A DNA stretch of 37,148 nt from Chara braunii (GCA_003427395.1 BFEA01000050.1:169961-207108); one strand, 5' to 3'; counted from the first letter of the stretch, positions 8,874 to 19,701 are shown. The notes: a model not told the origin generated them from the sequence alone. Translations and numbers: made by a program.

Positions 8874-9419
8874 GGGGACCAACTTATGGGTCCCCTTCAC
8901 AACCTGGTCATAAACATCCGACATGGTAAGAATTCGAGCCGTATGGGCTCGCAAGACCCCTTAGGGTCCTCACACATCTATCACAAAAACAACCGCACTA
9001 CCTCCTCTTATACTCGGCCGTTTCACCTGCCCAAAGGCAGGTCACGTGAGTATACCGGGAGTAGACGGTATCACATTCACATAGTACAGAGTACATGAGA
9101 TGTATCCCACACATCCCTCACACAAAGCCATCATACATTGGGATAAAGCCACATGTGTGAGAGTGATCGTGATTGCCACAAGAGTAAATCCCACGGAGTC
9201 TGGGATCAAAATGTACTCAGGAGCAATTTATCTCCCTCAAGTCTCAATACAACACTCAACTCAAACCCTCAATATACAACCCGTAGGATGTATTTAGAAA
9301 TAGGATGTCTGCCTCGCGAACAACCCAGGCACTCAGTCCACTGTCCCCTTCTGCTAAGTAACTCAAGTGTTATGGGTTCCTAGGATCCACACAAAAATAT
9401 AAGTAAGGGTTTTAACCCT
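8874..9419. repeat. Run of perfect short hairpins, unit A
   Basis: Six perfect stem-loops lie within 550 bases: GGGGACC/GGTCCCC (8,874-8,895), CGAGCC/GGCTCG (8,935-8,951), GACCC/GGGTC (8,955-8,968), ACCTGCC/GGCAGGT (9,025-9,042), ATCCCA/TGGGAT (9,188-9,206) and AGGGTT/AACCCT (9,406-9,419). Loops are 2-8 bases and share no sequence. The surrounding sequence holds no gene. Confidence 0.75.
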
Positions 9420-9675
9420 CCACAACTAATGCGAAAGTTACATAGTCACTGGTATCACACAGCTGAATCTCACCTCCTAGATCGTATTATACACAAGACT
9501 CAAAACCTGACTAAGCACTGCCACTATGTATGCACAACTAGACAGGACTCTCTCGGCGGACTCAAACGTGCACACCCCTAAAACTCACTCAACTGACTCA
9601 GAGTATATACACCCCCAACCCGACCTCTGCGTACAGAGGAGCTCTAGTCCTACTGTCATATAGACAGACCAGCCC

Positions 9676-12537
9676 CTACTCACTCATAACCTCCTGGTTC
9701 TGTCTATATAGTTGTGCCCTACCCCCATCTGGAGCTCGCTCCACCACTCGCCCTTGTCTATCATACATCCTCCCACCACTCTCTGTCACTCTCCCAGCCG
9801 CCTTGTCCTTAAGGAACTTCGGACACTCAAGAGCTCTGTGAACGACATGCTTGCAGAAGAAGCACTGGTCATCCGACCTCCTCTAACATCTCCTCTTCTT
9901 CTTCTGGGACTCTGGCAGTGACGGCGTCTCACTGGTCTCCCTGCTCACCTCATGGCTCTGGGGCATACTCCATGATTCCGCCGGTCTCGCCTCCAACATC
10001 GGGGTACTTGGCTCGGCTCGCATTTCGTCTCCCTCAGGCCAGTACGCCGGAGTGTCCAGTCTCTGTGGCCTGCCCTCACAGACCCCTCCCATCACGCTCG
10101 TCGCCTCGCCCCTACGCGGGTCTAAAGGCTGGGGAGTCACCGCAGCCACTGACTCGCTCATAACCTCCTGCTGTTGTTATGAGATGTGCTCCCCTGAGCC
10201 AGCCCCTGTAGCCCAGGAGCCTAACTGTGTCCTCAACTCCCCCACCTCCGGCACACGCTCCGGGCTCTCCTGTCTCTGAGGTCCTCCTGATGGCATTTCC
10301 AGCTCTATGGCCGCCACTAACTCATCCAAGCGAGATGCCCCCCCCTCCATCACCTCAGGCTCCGCAAACGCTGTTGCCCCTGTAAGGGTGCCCTCCTGCA
10401 CCTCCAAAAGGATCGTAGGGGACTCCTTCATGGGGCCCCCTTCCGCCAATGGAGGTTGGGGTCCTTGCGCCGGCTCGCTCTCAGGGATCTCAATCGTCAT
10501 AGGGGTGGCCTGTTGCGAGGCCAACTCCATGGGCGTCTTGAAGTTGAACCTCCCCTCCTCGGTCTCCCGCCTTGCTGACGCCTCTGTTGGGTCCAGTAAT
10601 ACCTTCCCCATTCCTCTGTGCTGAGGTGGCTTTGTCGTCCCTCCCTGGCCAAAGAGCCCCTGTACTTCCTTTCCGTGGATACCATACTGACTCTGCTCTA
10701 TCCAGTCGACCACCTTGGTGGACGAGAGCCTCTCCACGATTGCTGCCATGTCCTGGAGCCTCTTCTCCCATTTCGCCTCCTTGGCTTCCATGCGGGACCT
10801 CCACGCTTGGTTCTCTGCCCTCTCTTCCGCCAACTCGGCGGACAACTGCTCCACCTCTGACCTCGAGGCCGGCAACTCATCACTGAGCATGGAGTACCGC
10901 TGGAAGGACGTGACTGCCACCTCGTGTATCCTCCTATCTGCGCGCTCTATCTCCATCCTAGTGGCTGAGAACCCCAGGTCCCCAGTCTCTTGCGCCTCAT
11001 CCACCCTCATGTCCCCCTGCCCCGCCTCTCGCGATCTCAAGCGGGCAGCATCTCTCTTACCCTCGTAACTGGCCCAAGCCTAGCCAATCCTCTGCTCAAT
11101 TGTCGGGGGGTCGATTGGTGGCCTCGGCGCTTCCCCTGCGGCCTCCATCCTGACCTTTTCCTGGTATATCTCCTCGAGGCGTACCTGTACTCTTGCAAAC
11201 TTTTCCTCCGCCGTCTCCCTTGGTGGTCTCTCCGCTTGCATCCCCCAGGCGTCCCGTACTGGAACTCCAGCATTCACCCCCTCCTCTGCGTGCGGCAACC
11301 CTGGCGGTAGCTCCTCGGATGATGGCATCTCAGTGTCCAGGGGCTCAGCTGCATGCTCAGCTAGTTGTGGTGCCACAATAGTAGATGTCCTAGCCCTCCC
11401 GCTCTCCCCTCACTCCGCCTGCGTCGGAGGTGGCGTAGTAGCCACCGATGGAGGTACTGACATTTCCTCACTGTCTGGCTCGGGAATCCCCTCAGGCCAA
11501 TACGGCGGCGCCTGCTCCGGGATCGGAATAGGAGGGGGGGTGTCGTTCCCAACAGTAATAACCCCCTCAGTCCGCGGCTCGTCTGGCCCACGCGGCTCCG
11601 CCTCTGGCTCATCCTCTGCTGGCTCGTACTGCGCTGGCTTGCTCTGATCCGCTCCCAGCTGTGACGTCCTCCACTGAGATGCATCGAGGTGGGCCTCCAG
11701 GCTGTCGAGCGGTGTCCTCAACAGTACAGCCTCCCCCTCCTCTGGAAGTGTTGGCGACGGGCCCCGTAGGTCACTGCCCGTAATCCGGCGGAATTCCACC
11801 TGCTCGAGTTCGTGGGTAGGGGGTAGCTCCGCTACCTGGGCTGGCCCAGTGGCCTGAACTGGCTCCATCGTCTGGGTGGGTTCCGCTGACCCCTCTCGCT
11901 GTGCCAAGGCCTTTCGGCCTCCCCTAGTCAAAGTAGCCCCTCTTGCCTCCGGATCCCGTGGCCTCTTACTCCTCTGTCATCTCTCCACCTTGGGCCCCGG
12001 TCTCTCGGGCTCCAGTCGTCGAAATGCCTGTCTCAACTGAGCCTGACAATCCTCCCAATCACGCGCCCTATCCCAAATCTGTCTCGCCAGTGGCCTCTCC
12101 GCCCTCCGCGTCCAGAGGGGTAGCGTCTGCATCCACTCCTCCTGCCCAGTCCCCTGGTCGCGCATATATTGCTCATAGGCCGGAATGAACTTCTCCGCGT
12201 TGCCTTCTTCCAGTCAAATAGGCAGCCCATCCCGTCCCAATGGCGAAGCCCTCAGCATCTGCATCCTCGCCTCTACATCCAGCCAGGTCAAAGCCTCCTC
12301 TCGAATATGCGCGATAGGCTCCTCAAAGCGCCCAACTCCCCTCAGGTGCCGTATCCTCTCCAAGGTAGACCACCCCTCCCGTGCTGCATGAACCTGGTAG
12401 GCATCCAGAAAAATTTATATGTTATCATCGTCGAAGACTGGCGTGGACTCTCTCCCAGATGGTCTACGCGAGTCATCCCCTCCTGATGCCCCCAGAGGCC
12501 TCTGTCGTGGCCGTGCGCCCCTCTCGCCCCTATGCAT
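9676..12537 (-). pseudogene. Third ORF of element A: Gag-like protein encoded after integrase
   Basis: From the ATG at 12,537 to the TAG at 9,676 a single frame runs 954 codons with about seven internal stops (for example 12,417, 12,216, 11,976, 11,079 and 10,176) but no frameshift. The order is a capsid-like N-terminus (FLDAYQVHAA, GRDGLPI, then a second similar lobe with EKFIPAYEQYM), a long acidic proline-rich middle, a coiled coil around 10,700-10,900, the motif LGSWATGAGSG, and a canonical CX2CX4HX4C zinc knuckle (CFFCKHVVHRALEC) near the C-terminus. This is the layout of a retroelement Gag. It begins about 190 bases after the end of integrase. The homologue at 28,332-30,772 has the same order and the same kind of C-terminal end. 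Its role as a structural RNA-binding protein is inferred from the domains. Confidence 0.75.
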
Positions 12538-12724
12538 GGCTGTCTTCGAAAAGTCAGACCTGCACATCATGTGAGAGAAGCAAGCAGGCACACAACAAGG
12601 TTAGCCATCAGCCCATCGGGTTTCATAACAACACACATGCCCTTTCCTACTCCCCTACCTGCCCCCACCATAGCATGCAACACCTCAAAGACTAGTTCAT
12701 TCTGAAGAATGTAAAGCTTTTTAC

Positions 12725-13915
12725 CTATTCCCTGGCCACAAACTTCTTTAACCTGGTTCTTGACACCCAATCTTTTCCCGTCCAGCTCCTCGATCTGATA
12801 GGCCCCAAATTCGCCACATCGCAAGATTCTATAGGGACCCATCCATCTCTTGTCGAGCTTCCTCGACCATTGCTTCTCCAGGGAGGAGTCGTATAGTAAC
12901 ACGACGTCCCCTACTGCCAACGACTCCCTCCTTACTCGTGCCATCTGGTCCCATCTCATCTTGTCCTCCATGCGGCTCGTCTCTACCTGACCAGCGGCCT
13001 CTCGCAACCTTTCCTCAGCAGCTCCCACTTGCCACGCCCGAATATCGAGCAACTCTTAAAAGGACAAGTCCACTTCCAAGTCCTGGCGCCTCCACGTCTT
13101 CATAAAACTTTCTATGGGGAAGGTGGCATGCCTCCCATACCACAGCGTGGTTGGCACGTACTTGGTAGTCCTCTTTACTATAACGTTTTCTACGAAGAAA
13201 GTCGCTCGTAGGAACTTCGGACATTGACCAGGCTTGCCCTCTGTCCACTTAGCCAAGAGGTTCGTGATGGTACTGTGCCCCCTCTCCACAGGTGCGTTCG
13301 CTTGAGAGTGCGCGGCCGTAGTATAGTTAACCACTACGCCATACCCCGCAAGCAAAGTCCGCACCTCATTGCAGGTGAATTCCGATCCTCGGTCCATCAC
13401 GAACTCTTTGACAAAGGGATAACGCAGGTAATACTCTTCGATGCAATTTTCCAAGATTGGGCCAGTCTTTGTCTGGATAACCCGACCGTCCACAAACCCA
13501 ATAAGGTTGTCCCGTGCGTCGAAGATGTAATTACACCAATTTTCTCCAGATGGCATAAACAATAGGTCCAGGTGTACGACCGCACCCACTTCCCTCTCTA
13601 ACCTTGGGTGCATGGGCTCTCCAGGCCTTTGCGCTGACCTCTCCTGGCAAGGTACACATCCCTCTGTGCCCTCTTGCTATGCCCTCCTACTATGCCATCA
13701 TGTAGGGCTGCTATAACATCGATCTGCCGGTTCCTCCCACACACAATCCTTTTGGGATTTCCGACTTGCCGCTTTATAAACAGATGACCATCTCTTACTA
13801 CGTAGAGGTGCCTCATATTCTGCGCTTTGGCAATTGCGTCCCCATCCCTTATCTCACATGATAGAAGCAGCCCCAACTCCCGGTAGATTCCATCATACTC
13901 CTCCGCCCGAAACAC
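12725..13915 (-). pseudogene. Integrase of element A (decayed)
   Basis: Integrase joins element cDNA to host DNA. The zinc-binding N-terminal part is broken. Its first histidines (LHDGIVGGH) are followed, after a loss of roughly 25 codons compared with element B, by the CVPC cysteines in another frame. The catalytic core is present: HLDLLFM, MDRGSEFTC and NAPVERGHST supply the D, D and E of the DDE triad. The C-terminal module has VGDVVLLYDSS and MGPYRILRCGEFGAYQIEEL, the GPY/F motif of Ty3/gypsy integrases. A frame change lies close to the end, after which LKKFVARE and a TAG at 12,725 match the natural C-terminus. Confidence 0.85.
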
Positions 13916-13948
13916 CTCCTTGATCTCTCCCTCGTCGAACTCATCGTC

Positions 13949-14790
13949 CTAACTTTCAGGAATAAGAATTTCACTTTCCTCATGACTGAATGAGCCCCCC
14001 CGGTCGAAGTCTCCTTGCAGGAACATATTAGTGAGCAGATACATCCCTCCCATTAGTTGTTCATGCTCCTCTACCCGAGTGGGGCCTTCCTCTATCGTCC
14101 TCAGTTCCTCCACCAGACTGTGTGTACCTGCCAATGCCAACTTCATCATCCAGCCAGCATCCTTGCTTCCCCACGGGTCCTCCTCCTAGAAGGGCTTGAG
14201 GACCAACTCATCCTTTTGCTCGTATCCCTTACGCGCTAGCCATATGGGGTGACTGACACAACTAGGTACTCGTAGGGACCATTCGTTTATATGAAGGCGG
14301 ACGTCCTCTTCTTGATCCAAAAACCCATCAACTGGCGGGGTGTTTTCTATCGATTCCTGGTCCGATCCGTCCCAGTTGATGTGGCTTAACCCATCTGCCC
14401 TGTTGTTGTTCCCTGAGATCCTTTCCGACTCGAAATTAAACATCCAAATGTAGGTCAACCATCTCGCGACGGTTGGGTCCGATGTAGTATAATTCTTCAG
14501 GGAACATGCAAGTGCGGTAGGGTCCACCCTCAAAATGAGCCTCCTGTCGAAAACATAGTTTCGAAAGGTCCTCAGGCAATGGAGTACCGTCAGTGCCTCC
14601 TTCTTAAACAAAGAGTAGTTCCTCTCAGTCGTATTGAGGGTGCGACTTTCAAACCTTAATGGCCTCTCCTTTCCCTCGGTGTCCGCCTAAATCAGAACCC
14701 TTCCCAAAGCAGTTGGCCCAGCGTCCGTCTCAATAACGAATGGTCTTTCCTCCATCACCTCATAGTTTGGTGCTCCCAACATCAAGCCTC
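13949..14790 (-). pseudogene. RNase H and connection region of element A
   Basis: RNase H degrades the RNA strand of the RNA-DNA hybrid during reverse transcription. VIETDAGPTALGRVLI carries the first catalytic aspartate. FKKEALTVLHCLRTFRNYVF provides the glutamate helix. LRVDPTALACSLKNY and ISGNNNRADGLSHINWD carry the later acidic residues. In-frame TAG codons (near 14,686 and 14,186) and a further stop near 13,947 interrupt it, without frameshift. It runs from RT into a tether before integrase, as in Ty3/gypsy Pol. Confidence 0.85.
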
Positions 14791-15968
14791 CTTCCTTAAA
14801 CTCTCCCTTCATCCTATCGACCGCCTTATCCTGGTCTTCGCCCCAGACCCACTCCTGGTTCTGACGCACCAACTTCCTTAAATACTCCGTCTTCGTGGTA
14901 AAATCCTTCACGAAGCTCCTCCAAAATCCGCATGTCCCAAGGAAACTCCTCACGTCTGTTATCGAGCGGAAGGGCATCGGCCACTCAAGGATCTTGTTTG
15001 TCTTCTTTATATCCGGCCTTCGCCCCTTCTCATTACAGACAAAACCTAGAATCGTGACCTCTTTCATACAATGCTTCGATTTGGGGCCGCTCGCCGTCAG
15101 GTTGTATTTCTCTAGTAAGCTCAGAACCTGATCGATGTCCTGGACATGCTTCCAAACGAAGTGCCTCACCCCAGGCATCACTTCGTCTTCCTCCTTCTCC
15201 TTTGGGCCTTTGACCGCCAGATCATCGATATAGGGCTGGGTGATATGTGGACTAACCGTCTGCATGACTCTAATCATGTGCCTTTGTACCATTCCTATCT
15301 GGCGGGTATACAGGAAACTGGTCATATCCAGAATAGAGGTCTACAAACGAAATTATAGACCTTCTTGCGCATGACTCCGACAGGGCGTCCGCGTTAGGCA
15401 ACCCTCCCGCGTCCCGCACTGTCACCACATGCAATCGCTGCAAGTCCTGTACCCACCTTAGCGTCCCATTTGGCTTGATAAAACAAAACCAAGGGGAGGC
15501 ATACGGCCCACTGGAGTAGTCGGCCACGTGCGTCCGCATCTTGCCATCCAGGTAGTCCACCACCTTCTTTTCTTTATCCGGATTTGGATATCGCGCACCC
15601 CTTAGATTCCATGGCTCGTGTGGGACGGTGTGGATCCGTATCATTGGAATCTTATCCATATCCAACCTCTCACGCTCGTCGTTATTAAACGCATATGCGC
15701 GATGTCTCTTCTTCATCGTTTCCACCATCAGCGCCCTCTCCTGGGGTGACAGGAAACCAGATTCACCAATTATCAGCCCTCCCCCATTCTCGTCGTTGAT
15801 ACGGCACGGCCCGACCAACGTGTGCTACCGCATACGCCGTATCAATCCTCGCTCCTGCTCGTAGTAGGCTTCCTCGTCCTCTGTGACGAGCACGGGAACT
15901 GGGCGACACTTCTTATCTACGATCTTGTACCGCCTTTGGGAGCCCTGCTTAAGCCCTCCCCTAAAAAA
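14687..15968 (-). pseudogene. Reverse transcriptase of element A (internal deletion)
   Basis: The frame enters from the -1 slippery site at 15,962-15,968. RT motifs are clear: FCFIKPNGTLRWVQDLQRL, then SFVDLYSGYDQFPVYPPDR with the first catalytic aspartate, then ITQPYIDDLAVKG with the YIDD box at 15,221-15,232, and LTASGPKSKHCMKEVTILGF followed by a thumb region with SFLGTCGFWRSFV. Between PPDR and MVQRHM about 27 codons present in element B are missing and the frame changes at about 15,310. This removes the TPRG...PQGWTNA part of the palm. There is also an in-frame TAG near 15,825. The enzyme cannot be functional. Confidence 0.9.
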
Positions 15969-17451
15969 GGCCGACTTGTCGTTCGGGCCTGGGCCATTGC
16001 AGGCCCTCCCCTCCCTCCTGGAAGCCGATACACCAATTCCGAATCTCCTCCCTGAGGGTTCTCCAAAACTTGCTCCCTCAATGCCTTAATGGTCTCTGGA
16101 TCCGCCATGTCGTATGCCAACACCACCTCCATGGCCTTGTTCACATCTGTGAGGCTCAGTGTCAGCACCTTAGCCCTATCTTCTTCCTCGGACACTTCCC
16201 AAAGCCGCCTTCGCTCGTTCTCCGATTCCTCAAAGGTGAACGAGCCGAGATTAGGCCTGTTCCTTCCACTCCCCGGCCCCGTGTTTCGACAGGTGATAAC
16301 TTCGTAGTTTTCGCACGCTGGATCGCATAGGAGCAGGATCATTGTCCCGTCGTGCTTATTGAAAATCAACATCTCCGTTCGGCACAGGAACAACCGCCCC
16401 AGAAGAATGAAATGATCGACATTGGGCATAACGAAGAAACAAGTCCTCTCCCGCACCTTCCCAATCTCTATAATCACATTGGACGCCGTGCCGCAAAAAG
16501 AGGCCTTGCAGTTAGAGCCGTGCAGCATGCCATGGTCCGAGAGGTCGATCTCCATGTCCAGCATCACCACCTCCTTTTCCCTGATGATGTTTATCTCTGC
16601 GCCCGTGTCCACCATCCCGGTGCATTTCTGGTTCTTTATCACCAAATCCACTTACCCGCACGCCACACATTTCCAGTTCATCCTTGTCCCTGCCTCAGTC
16701 CACTCTACCTCCCTGGGCAGGACCGTACTCAGATGGACATTAGGCACCAACCTTTGCGAGAGTCGCCGTTTCAGTTCACCACGGAGCCTTGGCGCCGACG
16801 CCAGGATGTCCTTTAGGTTCAACAGGTCATTATGGCCTTCCAAGAGCTTGTCCACCATCCGCTCCACATCAAAACATTCCTCCATCCGAACCGCGTACTT
16901 CTTCCTCTTAGGCACGCTGTCAGGCAGGCTTGGATCGGCCTCCTCCCGGGCTCCTCTCTTTTTGGTCCTCAGCTCCGCCCGCTGGTCCTCCTCTTGTCGG
17001 AGCCTCTCATCCTCTTCGTCGTCATCCTCATCCTCTTCCTCCGGGACCTCCACCACTTTCTGACTGGGCTTTTGGCTAGGTCTGGCTTTATTTTGGCTCC
17101 TGGTCCGTGCCGCCTGCGACACCCTCCCATGCGACGTGGGGGGTCTGTAGGTCATACCCGACCTAGGGACCGTTCCTACGGTCGCAACTCGTTGGTACCC
17201 TTGTTGTCCTGACGAAGGCTCAGGTCCGAAGTCATAAAGGAAGACCTCTGGCTGTTGGCTTCCCATCTTAGGGCCTCTTCACACAGGGTCTGCAACTTCT
17301 GCTGATACCTCCCCATCTTCTCCAGCAGATCCTCCATCTTCTCCAGGATGACTATGGCCGGCTCTCTTTCACCCTCCTGCCCTTCGTCATCCGACTCGAT
17401 GAGTAATAGCTCCTCCTTCATAGTCCCCGCTGTCGAGCGCATCGGTCCCAC
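15917..17451 (-). pseudogene. Partial Gag-protease of element A
   Basis: This is the C-terminal part of the first ORF. It starts in mid-protein at about 17,430, at codons matching KAG...KEE...SDDE in element B. It then has a basic/acidic linker with a run of D and E (EEEDEDDDEEDERLRQEEDQ), a region NLKDILASAPRLR shared with B, and an aspartic protease with MVDTGAEINI (DTG at 16,601-16,609) and the flap-distal motif ILLGRLFL. A frameshift lies near 17,255 and a TAA near 16,653 just before the protease. The frame closes with TAG at 15,917, after the slippery site used to reach RT. The codons for the CCHC knuckle are absent because the 5' part is displaced. Confidence 0.85.
15962..15968 (-). promoter_or_regulatory. 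-1 frameshift slippery site T TTT TTA, element A
   Basis: In the protease frame the codons read CCT TTT TTA. Slipping back one base moves translation into the frame that continues RGGLKQGSQRRYK and on to RT. The protease frame ends 45 bases after the heptamer. U UUU UUA is a well-known retroviral slippery sequence. GGGAG can pair with CTCCC just downstream. Confidence 0.75.
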
Positions 17452-17825
17452 ACGGGGACCCTCCCGGCCGCGTCACGCAGGATTTGGCAGGACTTGTCGC
17501 GGAAGAGCGTGTTGCTGCTCCGGCCGAGTGCACCAGCCGTACCTCTCACGCGCCCCTACGACAGGACAGGGTCACGCGAGGCACCGCTACCTCCACCAGC
17601 AGGAGTTGTCACCATCCCTTTGGTGGGCGTATCCCTGCCGAGCTACTGAACCACATGCGAAAACTTTTATAATGCAATTGCAGAGGTGGCCTAGCCGAGG
17701 GCGTTTCTCGTTTGCTGTAGCATAAGGGTTACTCGCGGTATACGCCCGAAATCGAACCCGTACGCAAGCCGACGACACTGGGGGGCTGAAGTCCCAAGCT
17801 CGACTTGACGTCGGTCGACTAGGAC
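17431..17825. repeat. Terminal conserved block of noncoding unit B
   Basis: This is the counterpart of 256-660. Its first bases, TGTCGAGCGCATCGGTCC, directly follow the interrupted Gag-protease codons of element A. The preceding bases CCCGC (17,426-17,430) are a candidate target-site duplicate. Confidence 0.6.
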
Positions 17826-17982
17826 GCTTCACGCACACCACGCGCTACACCACCCTAAAACAAAAATCAAGTAACTCGCACACACGCACACACAAGCAAA
17901 ACAGAAAAAATACAACTCCCAGTCCCTTTGGTATTTGACCCATAACTCTTCAACACAAACGCTAGGTAGCCATTGCGCGTTG

Positions 17983-17996
17983 GACTTAGTATAAAG
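17983..17996 (+). promoter_or_regulatory. Conserved TATA-like box, plus strand, unit B
   Basis: GACTTAGTATAAAG is at the position homologous to 835-848. The match extends some 25 bases upstream, more than the surrounding divergence would predict. Function is inferred only from sequence. Confidence 0.3.
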
Positions 17997-18194
17997 GACC
18001 CCGCGAACGTACGGCCTTCTCATACCAACCAGTCATGCATGCTTACACAAATGATTGTAGTGATGGGGTACTATGTGGCGTCCAAGCCTGGGTGACCCTT
18101 AGTTGGTTTGAGGGTTTCCTTCGACACTCAAGTGTCGGCTGACAAGCGCGTCAAGGGTTAATCTCTCCACGCTAGACAACCGCCATGAGCGGTT

Positions 18195-18300
18195 GAGGAC
18201 CACACCCTCTTCTGCACCCTGTGCAGAGGGGTTGAGTAGACAGCTTCAAGCTGTCGTGGCAGCCAAAGAGCAAGGGGTTTGACTTTGACGGCTGCCACGG
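18195..18300. repeat. Three-hairpin module, unit B
   Basis: This is the homologue of 1,050-1,195. The CTGCA/TGCAG hairpin is retained. The middle hairpin is GACAGCTT (18,239-18,246) with AAGCTGTC (18,248-18,255). The third is CGTGGCAGCC (18,255-18,264) with GGCTGCCACG (18,290-18,299), with a loop of 25 bases instead of 64. Confidence 0.7.
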
Positions 18301-18687
18301 GCTACAGCGCCCAACCATTAAAGCTTTAAGAAGGAAGCGGTCCAAGGCCTTAGTCAGGGCGAGCGACCCTGCTTAGCCCGTAGTCCGCCGCGATACCCTT
18401 TAAAGGTAGGCTAGCACGAAGCCGTGCACAAACAAATCCCAAGCCTGGCCCCTAAGCGGACCGACGTTTGGCGCGCCTGAGCGCTCGAACGTGGAATCCT
18501 TACGCACTTCTTCGCGTTGTTGCCCATCATGCGATTCCGTCTCCGTCGTCAGACCCATAAATAACTCTTCGATNTGGGAGTCANGTCGGCGCCNCGTGCN
18601 GGATTCAATATAATCCGCACGGGTACTAGGCCTTCCCATATCNACCANCAATGTTGTCCAACTCAAGCGGTCGCTGAAATATCTTCG

Positions 18688-18762
18688 CGATATTNAATGG
18701 CTGAAGGAATATATCNTGGGGGTTCGCCCCTCACGATATTGAACGACTGAAGGACACGCCGT
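18688..18762. repeat. Palindrome flanked by direct repeats, unit B
   Basis: ATATC (18,711) to 18,722 pairs with CCCCTCACGATAT (18,727-18,739). One pair has become G-T where unit A has A-T, and one base is undetermined. Direct repeats with the CTGAAGGA core flank it as in unit A. Confidence 0.7.
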
Positions 18763-19682
18763 TCGGCCCACAGGGCACCCCTAGCCTTGTGGTTAGGCGG
18801 CCTGGTGGGCAGGGCACTTAGGCCCTGTATGAGAGAAAAATCCCCCGCCGCAGGGTTTGGTTCGGGGTCCTTGTTGACAAGGACCTTGAATTCCTGGCCC
18901 AAGGACTAACGTCCGTCTACAGAACTCAAAAAAAAGGAAAGGTGGGTTGCGCGGGAGTAGGGGAAGGGATCCTTCCTCTTCTCGCGCGATCCCCGCCTCA
19001 TCACACAATTCTTGACAAGTCACGCGAAGGGTCGCGCGTGGGTAGGGCTCAATCCGGGTGCCCAAGCAACCCAGCGCTCAGAGCGTTGCATGTTCGCGCG
19101 CGGGCTTTCCCTGGGGTTGACCGAATCTTAGGACCACAGTCACGCGCACCCTTGCCACACTTAAACTCACGCTCAGACATTTATCCTCCCCCTAGCTAGA
19201 TTACACAGGGATACAGAAAGGGCATAGGTGTGCACTCGCACAGCCGGGTGAGGGCTATGCGAGCGTGAGCCTAGCCTCAATACATAGACAAGGAGATTAA
19301 TCAGGCAAAGAGTTGTGCGATAGTACACTTTCCCAATAGTTTACGTGGCTTACCCGCCTGAACTGAATACAATCAGAACATCAGACTCATTCAACATGCT
19401 TCAAACATACCTGTGATCACACACAAGAGTCAAATAACAGCGCACACACTAAAGGGGGTCAACTTTCCAACTTTGTGCAACTCATACCCTGCCTTATGCA
19501 CACAAGCCCAACCATTCCCCCACCATTCCAAACAAAGATACTCAGTTCTCAAGAAATGCCCATTTATAAAGAAGTTGGGTGAAAACCCAAGAAACATGAA
19601 AACCAGCCAGGGACAAGGCTTTAGGTTGAGAGGCAGAAGAAAATGGAAGATTGAGTCGTGTACCGACGAACCGGCAACCGAC
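18763..19682. other. Gene-free stretch of unit B
   Basis: No gene is supported. Short matches to unit A (for example CAAGGACCTTG at 18,878 and the AGGACTAACGTCC motif after it) show it is the counterpart of 1,570-2,250. Confidence 0.45.
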
Positions 19683-19701
19683 CTGTTATCAGTGATAACA
19701 G
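19683..19701. repeat. Perfect 8-bp hairpin conserved in both units
   Basis: CTGTTATC and GATAACAG are separated by AGT. The copy at 2,252-2,270 has the same arms, with two undetermined bases falling inside the palindrome. An AACCGACCTG-like context precedes both. Confidence 0.75.

Larger units (their letters stand above)
256..9675 (-). repeat. Noncoding unit of element A (3' UTR plus putative 3' LTR)
   Basis: About 9.4 kb between the stop of the third ORF and the element end has no convincing gene. It aligns collinearly with 17,431-28,331 through scattered anchors, among them 256-660, 780-850, 1,040-1,195, 1,486-1,562, 2,240-2,275, 2,545-2,862, 3,147-3,973, 4,215-4,400, 6,885-7,075, 7,560-7,700, 7,943-8,100 and 8,343-8,382. 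The internal start of the LTR cannot be fixed because no second LTR of this element is present. Hairpins are very dense throughout. Confidence 0.75.
256..17430 (-). mobile_element. Element A: Ty3/gypsy-type LTR retrotransposon, 5' part missing
   Basis: Read on the minus strand, the order is partial Gag-protease, RT, RNase H, integrase, Gag-like third ORF and a 9.4 kb noncoding 3' region. The same order is seen in element B. The 5' end is lost abruptly at 17,430, in the middle of the Gag-protease frame, exactly where the noncoding unit of element B begins. Protease, RT, RNase H and integrase motifs assign it to the Ty3/gypsy group (Metaviridae). Integrase follows RNase H, which excludes the Ty1/copia order. 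Several in-frame stops and at least two internal pol deletions show that it is inactive. The 3' end is placed at 256 because homology to element B stops there and the plus strand starts with TGTC, giving a terminal CA in the sense direction. Confidence 0.85.

Noticed and set aside
13949-16655. Alternative genetic code (TAA/TAG read as glutamine)
   Set aside because: Stops replace several different residues (leucine, arginine, glutamine) and include TGA. Frameshifts and deletions coexist, so simple decay is more likely.
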